Positions 16,477 to 24,653 of a stretch of DNA of 64,000 bases are shown here, piece after piece. The stretch is from Agreia sp. Leaf210 (lineage in GTDB: Bacteria > Actinomycetota > Actinomycetes > Actinomycetales > Microbacteriaceae). Numbering within the stretch: the stretch's first letter is position 1; each line of letters opens with the position of its first letter. The stretch is from assembly GCF_001421485.1 (NCBI RefSeq), contig NZ_LMKK01000001.1:811717-875716 (forward strand). Direction: 5' to 3'. The notes under the pieces are model-generated. The model did no database searches. It was not told where the DNA came from and saw only the letters and a program-made list of their open reading frames with translations. A program made the translations under genes and the position numbers.

Positions 16477-17973
16477 TCAGCGGATCGGTGCGTCGTCGAC
16501 CAGCAGCGGGACGGAGATGCGGAACTCCGTCTCGCCAGGCCGTGACGCGACATCGACACTGCCGCCGTGCGCGTCGACCACGGCCCGCACGATCGCGAGG
16601 CCCAACCCCGTCGAGGTCGAGCCGGCCTGGCGGAACCGAGAGGCATCGCCGCGCACGAAGCGTTCGAAGAGCGAGTCGACGAGCACCGGGTCGATCCCTG
16701 GGCCGGTGTCCGAGACGGTGACGACCGCGCTCGGGGTTCCGCATGCGTCGACATCGGAGGAGAGAGACACGGTCACCTCGGTACCCGCGGGCGTGTGCAC
16801 TCGGGCGTTCGCGAGCAGATTCGACACCACCTGGTAGAGGCGGGGCGCGTCTCCCGCAACCTCGAGCGGCTCCTCGGGCAGGTCGAGTACCCACTCGTGA
16901 TCGGGACCTGCGACGTGGGCGTCGCTGACAGCATCCACGAGCACGCGCGTGAGGTCGACAGGAGCCTTCTCGATGGGCGGGCCCTCGTCGAGTCGGGCGA
17001 GCAGAAGCAGGTCTTCGACCAGACTCGTCATCCGCGTGGCCTCCGACTCGATGCGGCCGAGCGAGTGAGTGACGTCGGCGGGCAGATCGAAATCGCCCCG
17101 ACGGGTGAGCTCGGCGTATCCGCGGATCGAGGCGAGGGGCGTGCGCAGCTCGTGGCTGGCGTCGGCAACGAATCTGCGCACTTTGTTCTCACTCGCCTGT
17201 CGCGAGGCGAGGGCCGAAGCCACGTGGCCGAGCATCTTGTTGAGCGAGGCACCCACCCTGCCGACCTCGGTGCGCGGATCGGTATCGGCATCCGGAACCC
17301 GCTCGGCGAGCGCGACATCACCTCGGTCGAGTTGAAGGCGCGTGACGCGCGTCGCCGTTGCCACCACGCGATCGAGCGGGCGCAGGGCGAGCCGGATGAG
17401 CGCGGTTCCGAGAAGAGCGGCGATCAGGAGACCGATCAGGGTCACGATCACGATCACGACGATGAGCTGCGTGACGGTGGCCGTGACCTCGGAGAGCGGC
17501 AGCCCGACGATGATGCCGTCGCCGCTCGGAGACTGATCGAAGGCGACCCGATAGTCGCCGAGCGATCCGCCGAGACTCACGGTCTGCGGATTGTCGGTGA
17601 CGACAAGCGACGAGAGGATCTCGAGTTGCTCGCTCGAGAGCTGCTGCAGCTCCCCCACCGTGTCGACGATCGCGGCCCTGTCGACGACGCCCGCTCGGGT
17701 GAATCCGCCGAGGGTTCCAGCGGCCTGCCCCGGCCCGCCCACGAAGGCGGGCGCACCCGACGAGCCGCCTCCGGTCGAGTCGGAGTCCGTCCCGGGCTCC
17801 GGCCTGGGACCGTCGATCGACATGAGTGACCTGTTGGTGGCCGTCTGCAACTGGCCGTCGAGGCGGTCGACGAGAAAGCCGTTCAGGGCGAGAGACGAGA
17901 CGACGCCGATGATGAGCCCGACGAGGGCGATGAGGGCGAGCACGCTCAGAATGAGGCGATTGCGCAGGGTCAT
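16477..17973 (-). CDS. Sensor histidine kinase
   Basis: 498 residues. Membrane spans at about 9-30 and 167-193 enclose an extracytoplasmic sensor that includes a Gly/Ser-rich stretch (60-90). A HAMP domain follows, then the dimerisation helix with the phospho-acceptor His274 in DASHELRTPL, and the ATPase domain with NLLANA, SDTGPGID and GLGLAIV. It pairs with the response regulator directly upstream (24 bp). The ATG at 17973 is chosen; a GTG three codons earlier (17982) is equally possible, and neither has a strong ribosome site. Confidence 0.93.
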   Translation of the reverse strand: MTLRNRLILSVLALIALVGLIIGVVSSLALNGFLVDRLDGQLQTATNRSLMSIDGPRPEPGTDSDSTGGGSSGAPAFVGGPGQAAGTLGGFTRAGVVDRAAIVDTVGELQQLSSEQLEILSSLVVTDNPQTVSLGGSLGDYRVAFDQSPSGDGIIVGLPLSEVTATVTQLIVVIVIVTLIGLLIAALLGTALIRLALRPLDRVVATATRVTRLQLDRGDVALAERVPDADTDPRTEVGRVGASLNKMLGHVASALASRQASENKVRRFVADASHELRTPLASIRGYAELTRRGDFDLPADVTHSLGRIESEATRMTSLVEDLLLLARLDEGPPIEKAPVDLTRVLVDAVSDAHVAGPDHEWVLDLPEEPLEVAGDAPRLYQVVSNLLANARVHTPAGTEVTVSLSSDVDACGTPSAVVTVSDTGPGIDPVLVDSLFERFVRGDASRFRQAGSTSTGLGLAIVRAVVDAHGGSVDVASRPGETEFRISVPLLVDDAPIR

Positions 17974-17996
17974 GGAACGCACGGCGCGGTCGACTC

Positions 17997-18737
17997 TCAG
18001 GCCGACTTGAGGATGTAGCCGGCACCGCGAACGGTGTGGATCATCGGCGGCCGTCCGGCATCCACCTTCTTGCGCAGGTACGAGATGTAGATCTCGACGA
18101 CGCTCGAGCGCCCGCCGAAGTCGTAGCTCCACACCCGGTCAAGGATCTGGGCTTTCGACAGCACCCGTCGCGGATTGCGCATGAGAAACCGCAGCAGCTC
18201 GAACTCCGTTGCCGTGAGTTCGATGGGCACACCGCCTCGGTGCACCTCATGGCTGTCTTCGTTGAGCACCAGATCGCCGATCACGACCTCCGGGTCGAAG
18301 GCGTCGGTGAGGGTCAGAGTCGACCGACGGATGAGCCCGCGCAGGCGCGCCACCAGTTCATCGAGGCTGAACGGCTTGGTGACGTAGTCGTCGCCGCCCG
18401 CGGTCAGCCCGGCGATGCGATCGTCGAGCGCATCCTTCGCCGTGAGGAAGAGCACCGGAGTCTCCTGCCCATCGGCGCGCAGGCGTTGCAGCACGGCCAG
18501 ACCGTCGATATCGGGAAGCATGATGTCGAGAACGACGACGTCGGGCTTGAACTCGCGGGCGGTGCGCAGCGCCGTCTGGCCGTCTCCGGCGGTCCTGACC
18601 TCCCACCCCTCGTAGCGCAGCGCCATCTGCAGCAGATCGGTGAGAGTGGCCTCGTCGTCGACGACGAGAGCGCGAACGGGCGAGCCGTCGGCCCGGGTGA
18701 TCTTGGGGCGGGATGCGGAATCGAAGGTGTCGGTCAC
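17997..18737 (-). CDS. OmpR/PhoB family response regulator
   Basis: 246 residues. The receiver domain (22-140) keeps the acidic pair VVDDE, phospho-acceptor Asp71 in VVLDIMLPD, and KPF. The winged-helix DNA-binding domain (150-244) shows TATEFELLRFLMRNPRRVLSK and ends VRGAGYILKSA. It is closest in style to the TcrA/MprA group. Start is GTG or ATG at 18737 with a GATAGT box 6 nt upstream. The phased CATA boxes in the divergent region are its most likely target, giving autoregulation and control of the ABC pair. Confidence 0.94.
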   Translation of the reverse strand: MTDTFDSASRPKITRADGSPVRALVVDDEATLTDLLQMALRYEGWEVRTAGDGQTALRTAREFKPDVVVLDIMLPDIDGLAVLQRLRADGQETPVLFLTAKDALDDRIAGLTAGGDDYVTKPFSLDELVARLRGLIRRSTLTLTDAFDPEVVIGDLVLNEDSHEVHRGGVPIELTATEFELLRFLMRNPRRVLSKAQILDRVWSYDFGGRSSVVEIYISYLRKKVDAGRPPMIHTVRGAGYILKSA

Positions 18738-18756
18738 GGGTCCACTATCGACGCCG

Positions 18757-18775
18757 TTCCTATGCGATTCCTATG
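18757..18775. promoter_or_regulatory. Response-regulator box, pair 1 (direct repeats)
   Basis: TTCCTATG occurs at 18757-18764 and again at 18768-18775, exactly 11 bp apart, so both copies face the same side of the helix. This is the usual layout of an OmpR-family dimer site. It lies 20-38 bp upstream of the regulator gene. Confidence 0.75.
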
Positions 18776-18818
18776 AACGGGGCTGCAGGACGCTGTGCAC
18801 TCGCGACGTCCGCACGCT

Positions 18819-18846
18819 CATACGCCATTCATAGCCTCGCCATACG
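18819..18846. promoter_or_regulatory. Response-regulator box, phased triplet
   Basis: CATA starts at 18819, 18830 and 18841, a strict 11-bp phase (CATACG, CATAGC, CATACG). The same CATAGG word appears in reverse in the pair at 18757-18775. The site sits 69-96 bp before the ABC permease start, so phosphorylated regulator may activate that operon. Confidence 0.75.
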
Positions 18847-18914
18847 TATCGCCCGGGTGGCGTCCCTAGCTTGTGACCGCGGAACACCGCATTCACCGTC
18901 TCTCAAGGAGCACC

Positions 18915-20414
18915 ATGTTCATCACCTACCTTCGACGAGAACTCGTCAACAGGCGAAAGCAGAGCATCATCATCGCCGTGGGAATGGCCCTCGCCATCGC
19001 CCTCGTCATCATCGTCAACTCCGTCGCCGCCGGGGTGAAAGACGCCCAGGCCTCGGTTCTGGGCAGCGTCTACGGTGTCGGCACCGACATCACCATCTCG
19101 AAGGCGGCCTCAGCTCCGGGCGCAGACGGGGCAGAAGGCCCCGGCCAGCGCTTCGACTTCGGCGCTGACGCCGGCGCGACGACCGACGGCACGACAGCCG
19201 TCGCAACCTCGCGTCTGGCCGCGGGCATGGGCACGTCGACGTTCGACACGTCCGCGCTCAACGCGGTCACCGCGCAGAGCGGCGTCTCGGAGGCCGCCGG
19301 CGTGCTGTCACTCACCAACACCACCTTCGACGGCGAACTGCCCGACTTCAGCCAGATGCAGGCGGGGCAGGCGGGCGGCACTCCGGGCGACGCGGCAGCG
19401 GGTGCAGCACCGACGGGCGGGCCGGATGGCGCGGGCGGCTCCTCGTTCAACGTCGATTCGTTCACGGTGCTGGGTCTCGACCCGGCGGCGTCGGCGGTCG
19501 GGCCGCTCTCGGCCGTGACGCTCACCGACGGCCGTACCCTCGCATCCGACGACTCGGGCGCGAACGTGGCGGTGCTCGACAGTGCGTATGCGACGACCTC
19601 GGATCTGACGGTCGGCGGCACGATCGACATCGGCGGCACATCGTTCGAGATCGTCGGACTGGTCGCGTCGTCGAGTGGCGACGCTGCGACCGCGTCGAAC
19701 GTCTACATCCCTCTGGATGTCGCCCAGAAACTGAGCGGCGAGAGCGGCATGATCTCGAGCATCTACGTGCAGGCCGCCTCGGCCGACGGCATCGCATCGC
19801 TCAAGACATCGCTCGAGACGGCACTGCCCGACAACACCGTCAGCACCCAGTCTGACCTCGCCTCGAGCGTGTCGGGCTCCTTGTCGACGGCCTCCACCCT
19901 CATCGGCAACCTGGGCACCTGGCTGTCGATCGTCGTGCTCGCCGCGGCCTTCCTCATCGCTATCCTGTTCACCATCTCGGGCGTCACTCGGCGAACCCGC
20001 GAGTTCGGGACGCTGAAAGCGATCGGGTGGAGCAACCGGCGCATCGTCGGCCAGGTCGCCGGGGAATCGCTCGTGCAGGGCCTTATCGGCGGCGTCGTGG
20101 GCATCGTGGTCGGACTCGTCGGCGTGCTGGTCATCAACATCATCGCGCCGACGCTGAGCGCAACCGCGGCGACGCAGGTTGCAGGCGCGCGCGTCGGTCC
20201 GGGCGACGGAGCCGGCGGCCCCGGCGCAGGCGGCTTCGGACAGGCGGCGCAGACCGCCGCCACCTCCGATGTCGTGCTGAACGCCCCCATCACGGTGTCG
20301 GTGATCCTCATCGCCGTCACGCTCGCCGTGGTCGGCGGGCTGCTCGCCGGCGCGATCGGCGGATGGCGGGCCTCACGCCTGCGCCCGGCCGAAGCGCTTC
20401 GCGCCGCCGCCTGA
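18915..20414 (+). CDS. ABC transporter permease (MacB/FtsX type)
   Basis: 499 residues: one membrane span near residues 18-40, a large extracytoplasmic domain rich in Gly/Ala/Ser (about 40-345), then three spans in the FtsX domain (345-490) with RTREFGTLKAIGWSNRRI between the first two. The start at 18915 has AAGGAG directly upstream. It works with the ATPase 52 bp downstream, and the pair faces away from a two-component system, a setting often linked to export of, or resistance to, envelope-acting compounds. No separate membrane-fusion protein is encoded. Confidence 0.92.
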   Translation: MFITYLRRELVNRRKQSIIIAVGMALAIALVIIVNSVAAGVKDAQASVLGSVYGVGTDITISKAASAPGADGAEGPGQRFDFGADAGATTDGTTAVATSRLAAGMGTSTFDTSALNAVTAQSGVSEAAGVLSLTNTTFDGELPDFSQMQAGQAGGTPGDAAAGAAPTGGPDGAGGSSFNVDSFTVLGLDPAASAVGPLSAVTLTDGRTLASDDSGANVAVLDSAYATTSDLTVGGTIDIGGTSFEIVGLVASSSGDAATASNVYIPLDVAQKLSGESGMISSIYVQAASADGIASLKTSLETALPDNTVSTQSDLASSVSGSLSTASTLIGNLGTWLSIVVLAAAFLIAILFTISGVTRRTREFGTLKAIGWSNRRIVGQVAGESLVQGLIGGVVGIVVGLVGVLVINIIAPTLSATAATQVAGARVGPGDGAGGPGAGGFGQAAQTAATSDVVLNAPITVSVILIAVTLAVVGGLLAGAIGGWRASRLRPAEALRAAA

Positions 20415-20466
20415 CCCATCCACCCCCCTCGCGCATCCACCCTCATAAGCCCCCAAGGAGCGACCC

Positions 20467-21135
20467 ATGTACCAACTCACGAACGTCACGAAGAGCTACA
20501 GCACGTCGAAGCACACCATCACCGCCCTCAAGGACGTGACACTCACCATCCCCCGCGGCCAGATGGTCGCCATTCAGGGCCCGACCGGCGGCGGCAAGTC
20601 CACCCTGCTGCAAATGCTCGGCGCGCTCGATCGACCCACCTCGGGCGCGGTGGTGCTCGGTGACTCAACACTGTCGAAGCTCGGCGACACCCGACTGGCG
20701 CACATCAGGGCGAAGGAGATCGGCTTCGTGTTCCAGGGCTTCAATCTGATCCCTACCCTCTCAGCCCGCGAGAACGTCGAGACGGCGCTCGCCCCCCTCG
20801 GACTCTCCAACGGCGAGCGCGCGTCGCGGGCATCCGCCGCGCTCGAGTCGGTGGGGCTCGGCGAGCGCATGCGACACCTGCCCGCCGAGCTGTCGGGCGG
20901 TCAGCAGCAACGTGTCGCGATCGCCCGGGCGATCGTCAAGGACCCCGAGGTGCTGCTGGCCGACGAGCCCACAGGAAGCCTCGACGAGCAGACCCGCGAT
21001 GAGATCATGGATCTGCTCGAGGGCATCTGGCGCCACACGAAGCTGACGCTCGTCGTCGTCACGCACGACTCCACGGTCGCGAAGCGTGCCGAGCGTCGGC
21101 TGCACCTCACGAACGGAACAGTGAAAGAGCTGTAG
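20467..21135 (+). CDS. ABC transporter ATP-binding protein (MacB/LolD type)
   Basis: 222 residues, standard for the LolD/MacB ATPases. GPTGGGKST (Walker A), LSGGQQQRVAIARA (signature), VLLADEPTGSLDE (Walker B plus D-loop) and VTHD (H-loop) are intact. AAGGAG lies 7 nt before the ATG. It powers the preceding permease. The gene ends 3 bp before the convergent epimerase stop. Confidence 0.95.
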   Translation: MYQLTNVTKSYSTSKHTITALKDVTLTIPRGQMVAIQGPTGGGKSTLLQMLGALDRPTSGAVVLGDSTLSKLGDTRLAHIRAKEIGFVFQGFNLIPTLSARENVETALAPLGLSNGERASRASAALESVGLGERMRHLPAELSGGQQQRVAIARAIVKDPEVLLADEPTGSLDEQTRDEIMDLLEGIWRHTKLTLVVVTHDSTVAKRAERRLHLTNGTVKEL

Positions 21136-21138
21136 GGC

Positions 21139-21978
21139 TCAGTCGCGCCAGCTGTGCTTCGGGTCGTAGCCGAGCAGGCGTCGGGCCTTGTCGATCGACA
21201 GCAGCGTGTTGGTGTTGTCGAGGTCTCCCCGGGTCTCCACTCCGGGGAAGACCTCGGCGACCAGCTCGGAGTTCGGGCGGCTCATCACCGTGTCGGGCGA
21301 GGCGATGATGAAGCGGTCGAAGCCCGTGTGCTGCCACTCAAGGGCCTTGAGAACGGCCTGAGCTCCGTCGCGGGCGTCGATGTAGCCCCAGAGGTTCCAC
21401 TTGCGAAGAAGCGCGTCGGCGTCGAACGACGGGAACTCGGCGTAGTCGGACTCGTGCATGACGTTCGAGAAGCGCAGTGCCACGATCTTCAGCTCGGGGT
21501 TCCAGCGGGTGAGCTCGATCGCCATCGTCTCCTCGAGGTGCTTCACGAGCGAGTAGGTGCTCTCGGGCCGCGCCGCGTACTCCTCGTCGACCGGGATGTA
21601 GGGCGGCGGAGCATCGAAGGGCAGCCCCAGCACGGTCTCGCTCGAGGCGTAGACGATGTTCGTGATTCCGGCCCGCTCGGCCGCCTTGAACACGTGGTAG
21701 GTGCCGAGCATGTTGTTCTCGAACGTCACCACATCGCTCCGGATGCCCGGGGCCGGGATCGCGGCGAGGTGCACGATGGCGTCGAAACCGTCGGGTCCGT
21801 CGTCGACGCTGTGGAACGCATCCACGACATCGCCGTAGTTGGTCAGGTCGAGGCGCACGAAACCGGAGCCCCGCTCGCCGACGACATCGAAGTTGGTGAC
21901 GGTGTGACCCTGCTCTCGCAGGTACGGCAGCACCACGCTGCCGAGCTTTCCAGAACCGCCGGTCAGTGCAATACGCAT
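21139..21978 (-). CDS. NAD-dependent epimerase/dehydratase family protein
   Basis: 279 residues of the extended short-chain dehydrogenase type. TGGSGKLGSVV (residues 6-16) binds the cofactor, SSETVLG carries the catalytic Ser and TYSLVKHLEE carries the YxxxK pair. Uronate dehydrogenases and sugar-nucleotide epimerases share this layout; the short length and lack of clear nucleotide-sugar residues leave the substrate open. GGGAG is 7 nt before the ATG. An 8-bp inverted repeat (22004-22011 and 22026-22033) lies in the divergent promoter region. Confidence 0.85.
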   Translation of the reverse strand: MRIALTGGSGKLGSVVLPYLREQGHTVTNFDVVGERGSGFVRLDLTNYGDVVDAFHSVDDGPDGFDAIVHLAAIPAPGIRSDVVTFENNMLGTYHVFKAAERAGITNIVYASSETVLGLPFDAPPPYIPVDEEYAARPESTYSLVKHLEETMAIELTRWNPELKIVALRFSNVMHESDYAEFPSFDADALLRKWNLWGYIDARDGAQAVLKALEWQHTGFDRFIIASPDTVMSRPNSELVAEVFPGVETRGDLDNTNTLLSIDKARRLLGYDPKHSWRD

Positions 21979-22074
21979 TCAAAACTCCCGTGTTGTGAGG
22001 CGAGCGCTCGGCATCGATGGTCAAACCGAGCGCGTCACCCCAGTCTGTCACCGGTCGTGAGCGAGAATAGGCAG

Positions 22075-22704
22075 GTGACTCTTCAGCCCATGCTCTCGTT
22101 CCCCTGGGAAGAGGAGCAGCGGCCGGCCCGACCCGCGCATCTCGATCGACTCGTCGCAGACGGCACGAACCGTGTCGAATGGCTGAGAGCACGCAGCCGC
22201 GGCGTCACCGCCACCGACGTGGCCCGCCTCACCGGCCCCCAGAACCTCGAATCGGTGGCCTACGACAAGATCAACGGCACCGGCTTCGGCGGCAACATCT
22301 TCACCGACCACGGCAAAGACCGCGAGCCGCACATCGCGCGCTACGTGCGGGCGATGTTCGGAGTCCTGCCCAGCTCATCGCTCTTCCACGCCGAGGGAGA
22401 GAAGCGCCATCTGGCGACTCCCGACGGCGTCGCTGTGACCAAGCACGGAACGATCGAGCTGGCCGAGATCAAGACCACGAACAAGGCCTGGCGCTCGATT
22501 CCGCGCCACTACCTGCGCCAGGTGTGGTGGCAGCAGTACGTGCTCGGCGCCGAGCGCACCATCGTGGTGTGGGAACAGCACGACAACTTCATGCCCGTCG
22601 ACCCCGAGCCGCAGAGCCGCTGGGTCGATCGCGACGAGAACGAGATCGCGCGTCTCGTGAACCTGGCCGACCGACTACTCGCGCTCATCCAACCCGGCCG
22701 CTGA
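22075..22704 (+). CDS. YqaJ-like viral recombinase/exonuclease family protein
   Basis: 209 residues of the PD-(D/E)xK nuclease superfamily, the lambda-exonuclease/YqaJ group. The core is visible: an early Glu in WLRARSRGVTATDV context, ATPDGV with the catalytic Asp, and ELAEIKTT with the E-x-K pair. Such enzymes usually resect double-stranded DNA ends for single-strand annealing, but no annealing protein or phage gene is nearby. I use the GTG at 22075, with GAGAAT 6 nt upstream; an ATG at 22090 is the alternative. The end overlaps the convergent membrane protein by 20 bp. Confidence 0.8.
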   Translation: MTLQPMLSFPWEEEQRPARPAHLDRLVADGTNRVEWLRARSRGVTATDVARLTGPQNLESVAYDKINGTGFGGNIFTDHGKDREPHIARYVRAMFGVLPSSSLFHAEGEKRHLATPDGVAVTKHGTIELAEIKTTNKAWRSIPRHYLRQVWWQQYVLGAERTIVVWEQHDNFMPVDPEPQSRWVDRDENEIARLVNLADRLLALIQPGR

Positions 22705-23386
22705 CCGGGCTCGCACGCTCGGCCGTCGCAGACGCGCCTGTCGGCAGGGCCGCGAGTAGCGCGACCGCGAGGATCGCCAGCCACAGCAGGGCGACGGTGG
22801 TCGCGGCGAACTCGAGCAGGCCACCCAGGTGCTGCATGAATCGGGCGAGAGACAGGATGCCGCCGGTTCCGGCGACCACGGCCACCACGACGGCCGACAC
22901 CATCGAGAGGCGAGCGAGCCTCGGGTGGTCGCGTGCCGTCGCCACCTGCAGCATGGCGACGCACGCCGCCGCGAAGCCGAGCACGGCGATCACCGTGTGG
23001 GTGAAGTCCTGCCAGGTGAACGAGGCACCCACCGGCAGCGGACACCCGCTGGTGCAGGTGATCTGCGACGCGAGAGCGAACGCGGCCCCGGCGATCAGCA
23101 GAGAGACCGAGGGCGTGATGAGGGCGAGGATGCGCACGCGCGAGCGCAGGGGCGTCGCCTCCGCGGCCACGATGAGGGCGGCGACGGCGATGAGCAGCAG
23201 CGACCAGCGGAACGCCCAGGCGGTCGGCTCCCCGTCTGCCCCGAGTTCGCTCACGTAGACAAAGCGATTCGCCGCGATGCGTGCACCCCAGAGCAGCACG
23301 AGGCCGACGAGCACCGCCACCGCCGCCACAGCGAGCAGCGGGCGAGCCACTCGGGGCGACACTGCGCGAGAAAGGCGGAAAGACAC
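22685..23386 (-). CDS. DUF998-like polytopic membrane protein
   Basis: About 233 residues with six hydrophobic segments and a TCTSGCPLP loop followed by DFTHTVIAVLGF, which resembles DUF998 proteins; a conserved HxxxAxxxF element within the membrane supports this. Role unknown. The frame is open well upstream (to 23611), but that part is charged and unlike a membrane protein; a GTG at 23386 is a reasonable start, though no ribosome site is visible, so the start is uncertain. Confidence 0.65.
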   Translation of the reverse strand: MSFRLSRAVSPRVARPLLAVAAVAVLVGLVLLWGARIAANRFVYVSELGADGEPTAWAFRWSLLLIAVAALIVAAEATPLRSRVRILALITPSVSLLIAGAAFALASQITCTSGCPLPVGASFTWQDFTHTVIAVLGFAAACVAMLQVATARDHPRLARLSMVSAVVVAVVAGTGGILSLARFMQHLGGLLEFAATTVALLWLAILAVALLAALPTGASATAERASPVSGRVG

Positions 23387-23575
23387 GATATGCGAATGGT
23401 ACCCGCGGTCTCGTTTGTTTGCTTCCAAGGAACACCGTCGTAACACCGGTGAATCATTCGAGCGATTGACTGGAGCCTGCGGGAAGCCCGAACGACCCTC
23501 ACGCTCGGCAGGCAGCATATGCCTCGTCGAGAATCCCTCACGGGATGCCCAGACCCCGTCGATGAAAGGCCAGCG

Positions 23576-24598
23576 ATGACGCCGCACGAGAGCAACTCGA
23601 TCACCCCGCACCTCGTCAGCGCTCCCCCGTCGTCACCGCCCGCGCTGATGAGGGCGGTCGTGTTCGACGAGCCGGGAGACCCGTCGGTTCTGCACGTGGC
23701 GGAGGTGCCCACGCCGGCCCGGGTCGGTTCCGAGGTGCTGATCAAGGTGTCCGCGGCCGGCATCAACCCGATCGATGCGAAGACCCGTTCGGGCGCAGGC
23801 GTGTCCGTCGCCATCCCGTTCTATCCGACCGTCATCGGTCGCGACTTCTGCGGAATCGTCGTCGAGAGCCCGTACGACGGGCATCCGTTGAAACCGGGCG
23901 ACGAGGTCTACGGCGTCAGTGCCGCGCCGCGCACCTTCGGGTCGTACGCGGAGTACGTGACCGTTCCGACCCTGCAGGTCGCCCGCAAGCCGCGTCGACT
24001 CACTCCCATCGAGGCCGCCGCCGTACCGACCGCGGCACTCACGGCGTGGGGGCTCGTCGTCGACCTGGCGAAGGCTCACGAAGGGCAGCGGATGCTCATC
24101 CACGCGGGGGCGGGCGGCGTCGGCCACCTGGCGGTGCAGTTGGCCGCATACTTCGGCGCCCGCGTGATCGCGACGACATCGAGCAACAACGTGAGCTGGC
24201 TGCGCGAACTCGGTGCCGAAGAGGTCATCGACTACTCGACGACGCGCTTCGAAGATCGGGTGTCGGATGTCGACGTGGTGATCGACCTCATCGGCAACGT
24301 TCGCGACAACACCGGAACGCGCTCGCTGGCGACGCTCCGTCACGGCGGGCTGATCATCTCGGTTCCGACCGGCGGGCATCCCGGGCTCGCTGCAGAGGCG
24401 GAGGAGGCCGGTGTTCGGTGGAGCGGGTATTCCGTGTCACCAGACGCGGCCTGCCTGGCCATCATCTCGAGGCTCATCGACTCCGGCGATCTGCATGTGC
24501 ACGTCTCCGAGATCTACCCGCTCGACGAGGCCTCGGAGGCGCACACGCATCTCGAACGAGGCCACACACGCGGAAAGATCGTGCTCGAAGTTCCCTGA
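23576..24598 (+). CDS. Quinone oxidoreductase-like zinc-type alcohol dehydrogenase (MDR superfamily)
   Basis: 340 residues. A GroES-like domain (about 25-140: AAGINPIDAKTRSG, GRDFCGIV, GDEVYG) is followed by the NADPH-binding domain (GAGGVGHLAVQLAAYFGARVI). The structural-zinc cysteines are absent, so this is the QOR-like, zinc-free class that reduces quinones or enones. GAAAGG stands 6 nt before the ATG at 23576; a later ATG (23648) gives a tighter domain start but has no ribosome site. It lies 55 bp before the ribonuclease gene. Confidence 0.88.
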   Translation: MTPHESNSITPHLVSAPPSSPPALMRAVVFDEPGDPSVLHVAEVPTPARVGSEVLIKVSAAGINPIDAKTRSGAGVSVAIPFYPTVIGRDFCGIVVESPYDGHPLKPGDEVYGVSAAPRTFGSYAEYVTVPTLQVARKPRRLTPIEAAAVPTAALTAWGLVVDLAKAHEGQRMLIHAGAGGVGHLAVQLAAYFGARVIATTSSNNVSWLRELGAEEVIDYSTTRFEDRVSDVDVVIDLIGNVRDNTGTRSLATLRHGGLIISVPTGGHPGLAAEAEEAGVRWSGYSVSPDAACLAIISRLIDSGDLHVHVSEIYPLDEASEAHTHLERGHTRGKIVLEVP

Positions 24599-24653
24599 CC
24601 CCCGGCCGCCCCGTCTGCCCGGCATGTCGCACGTGCCGCGTACGCTGGGGCGC

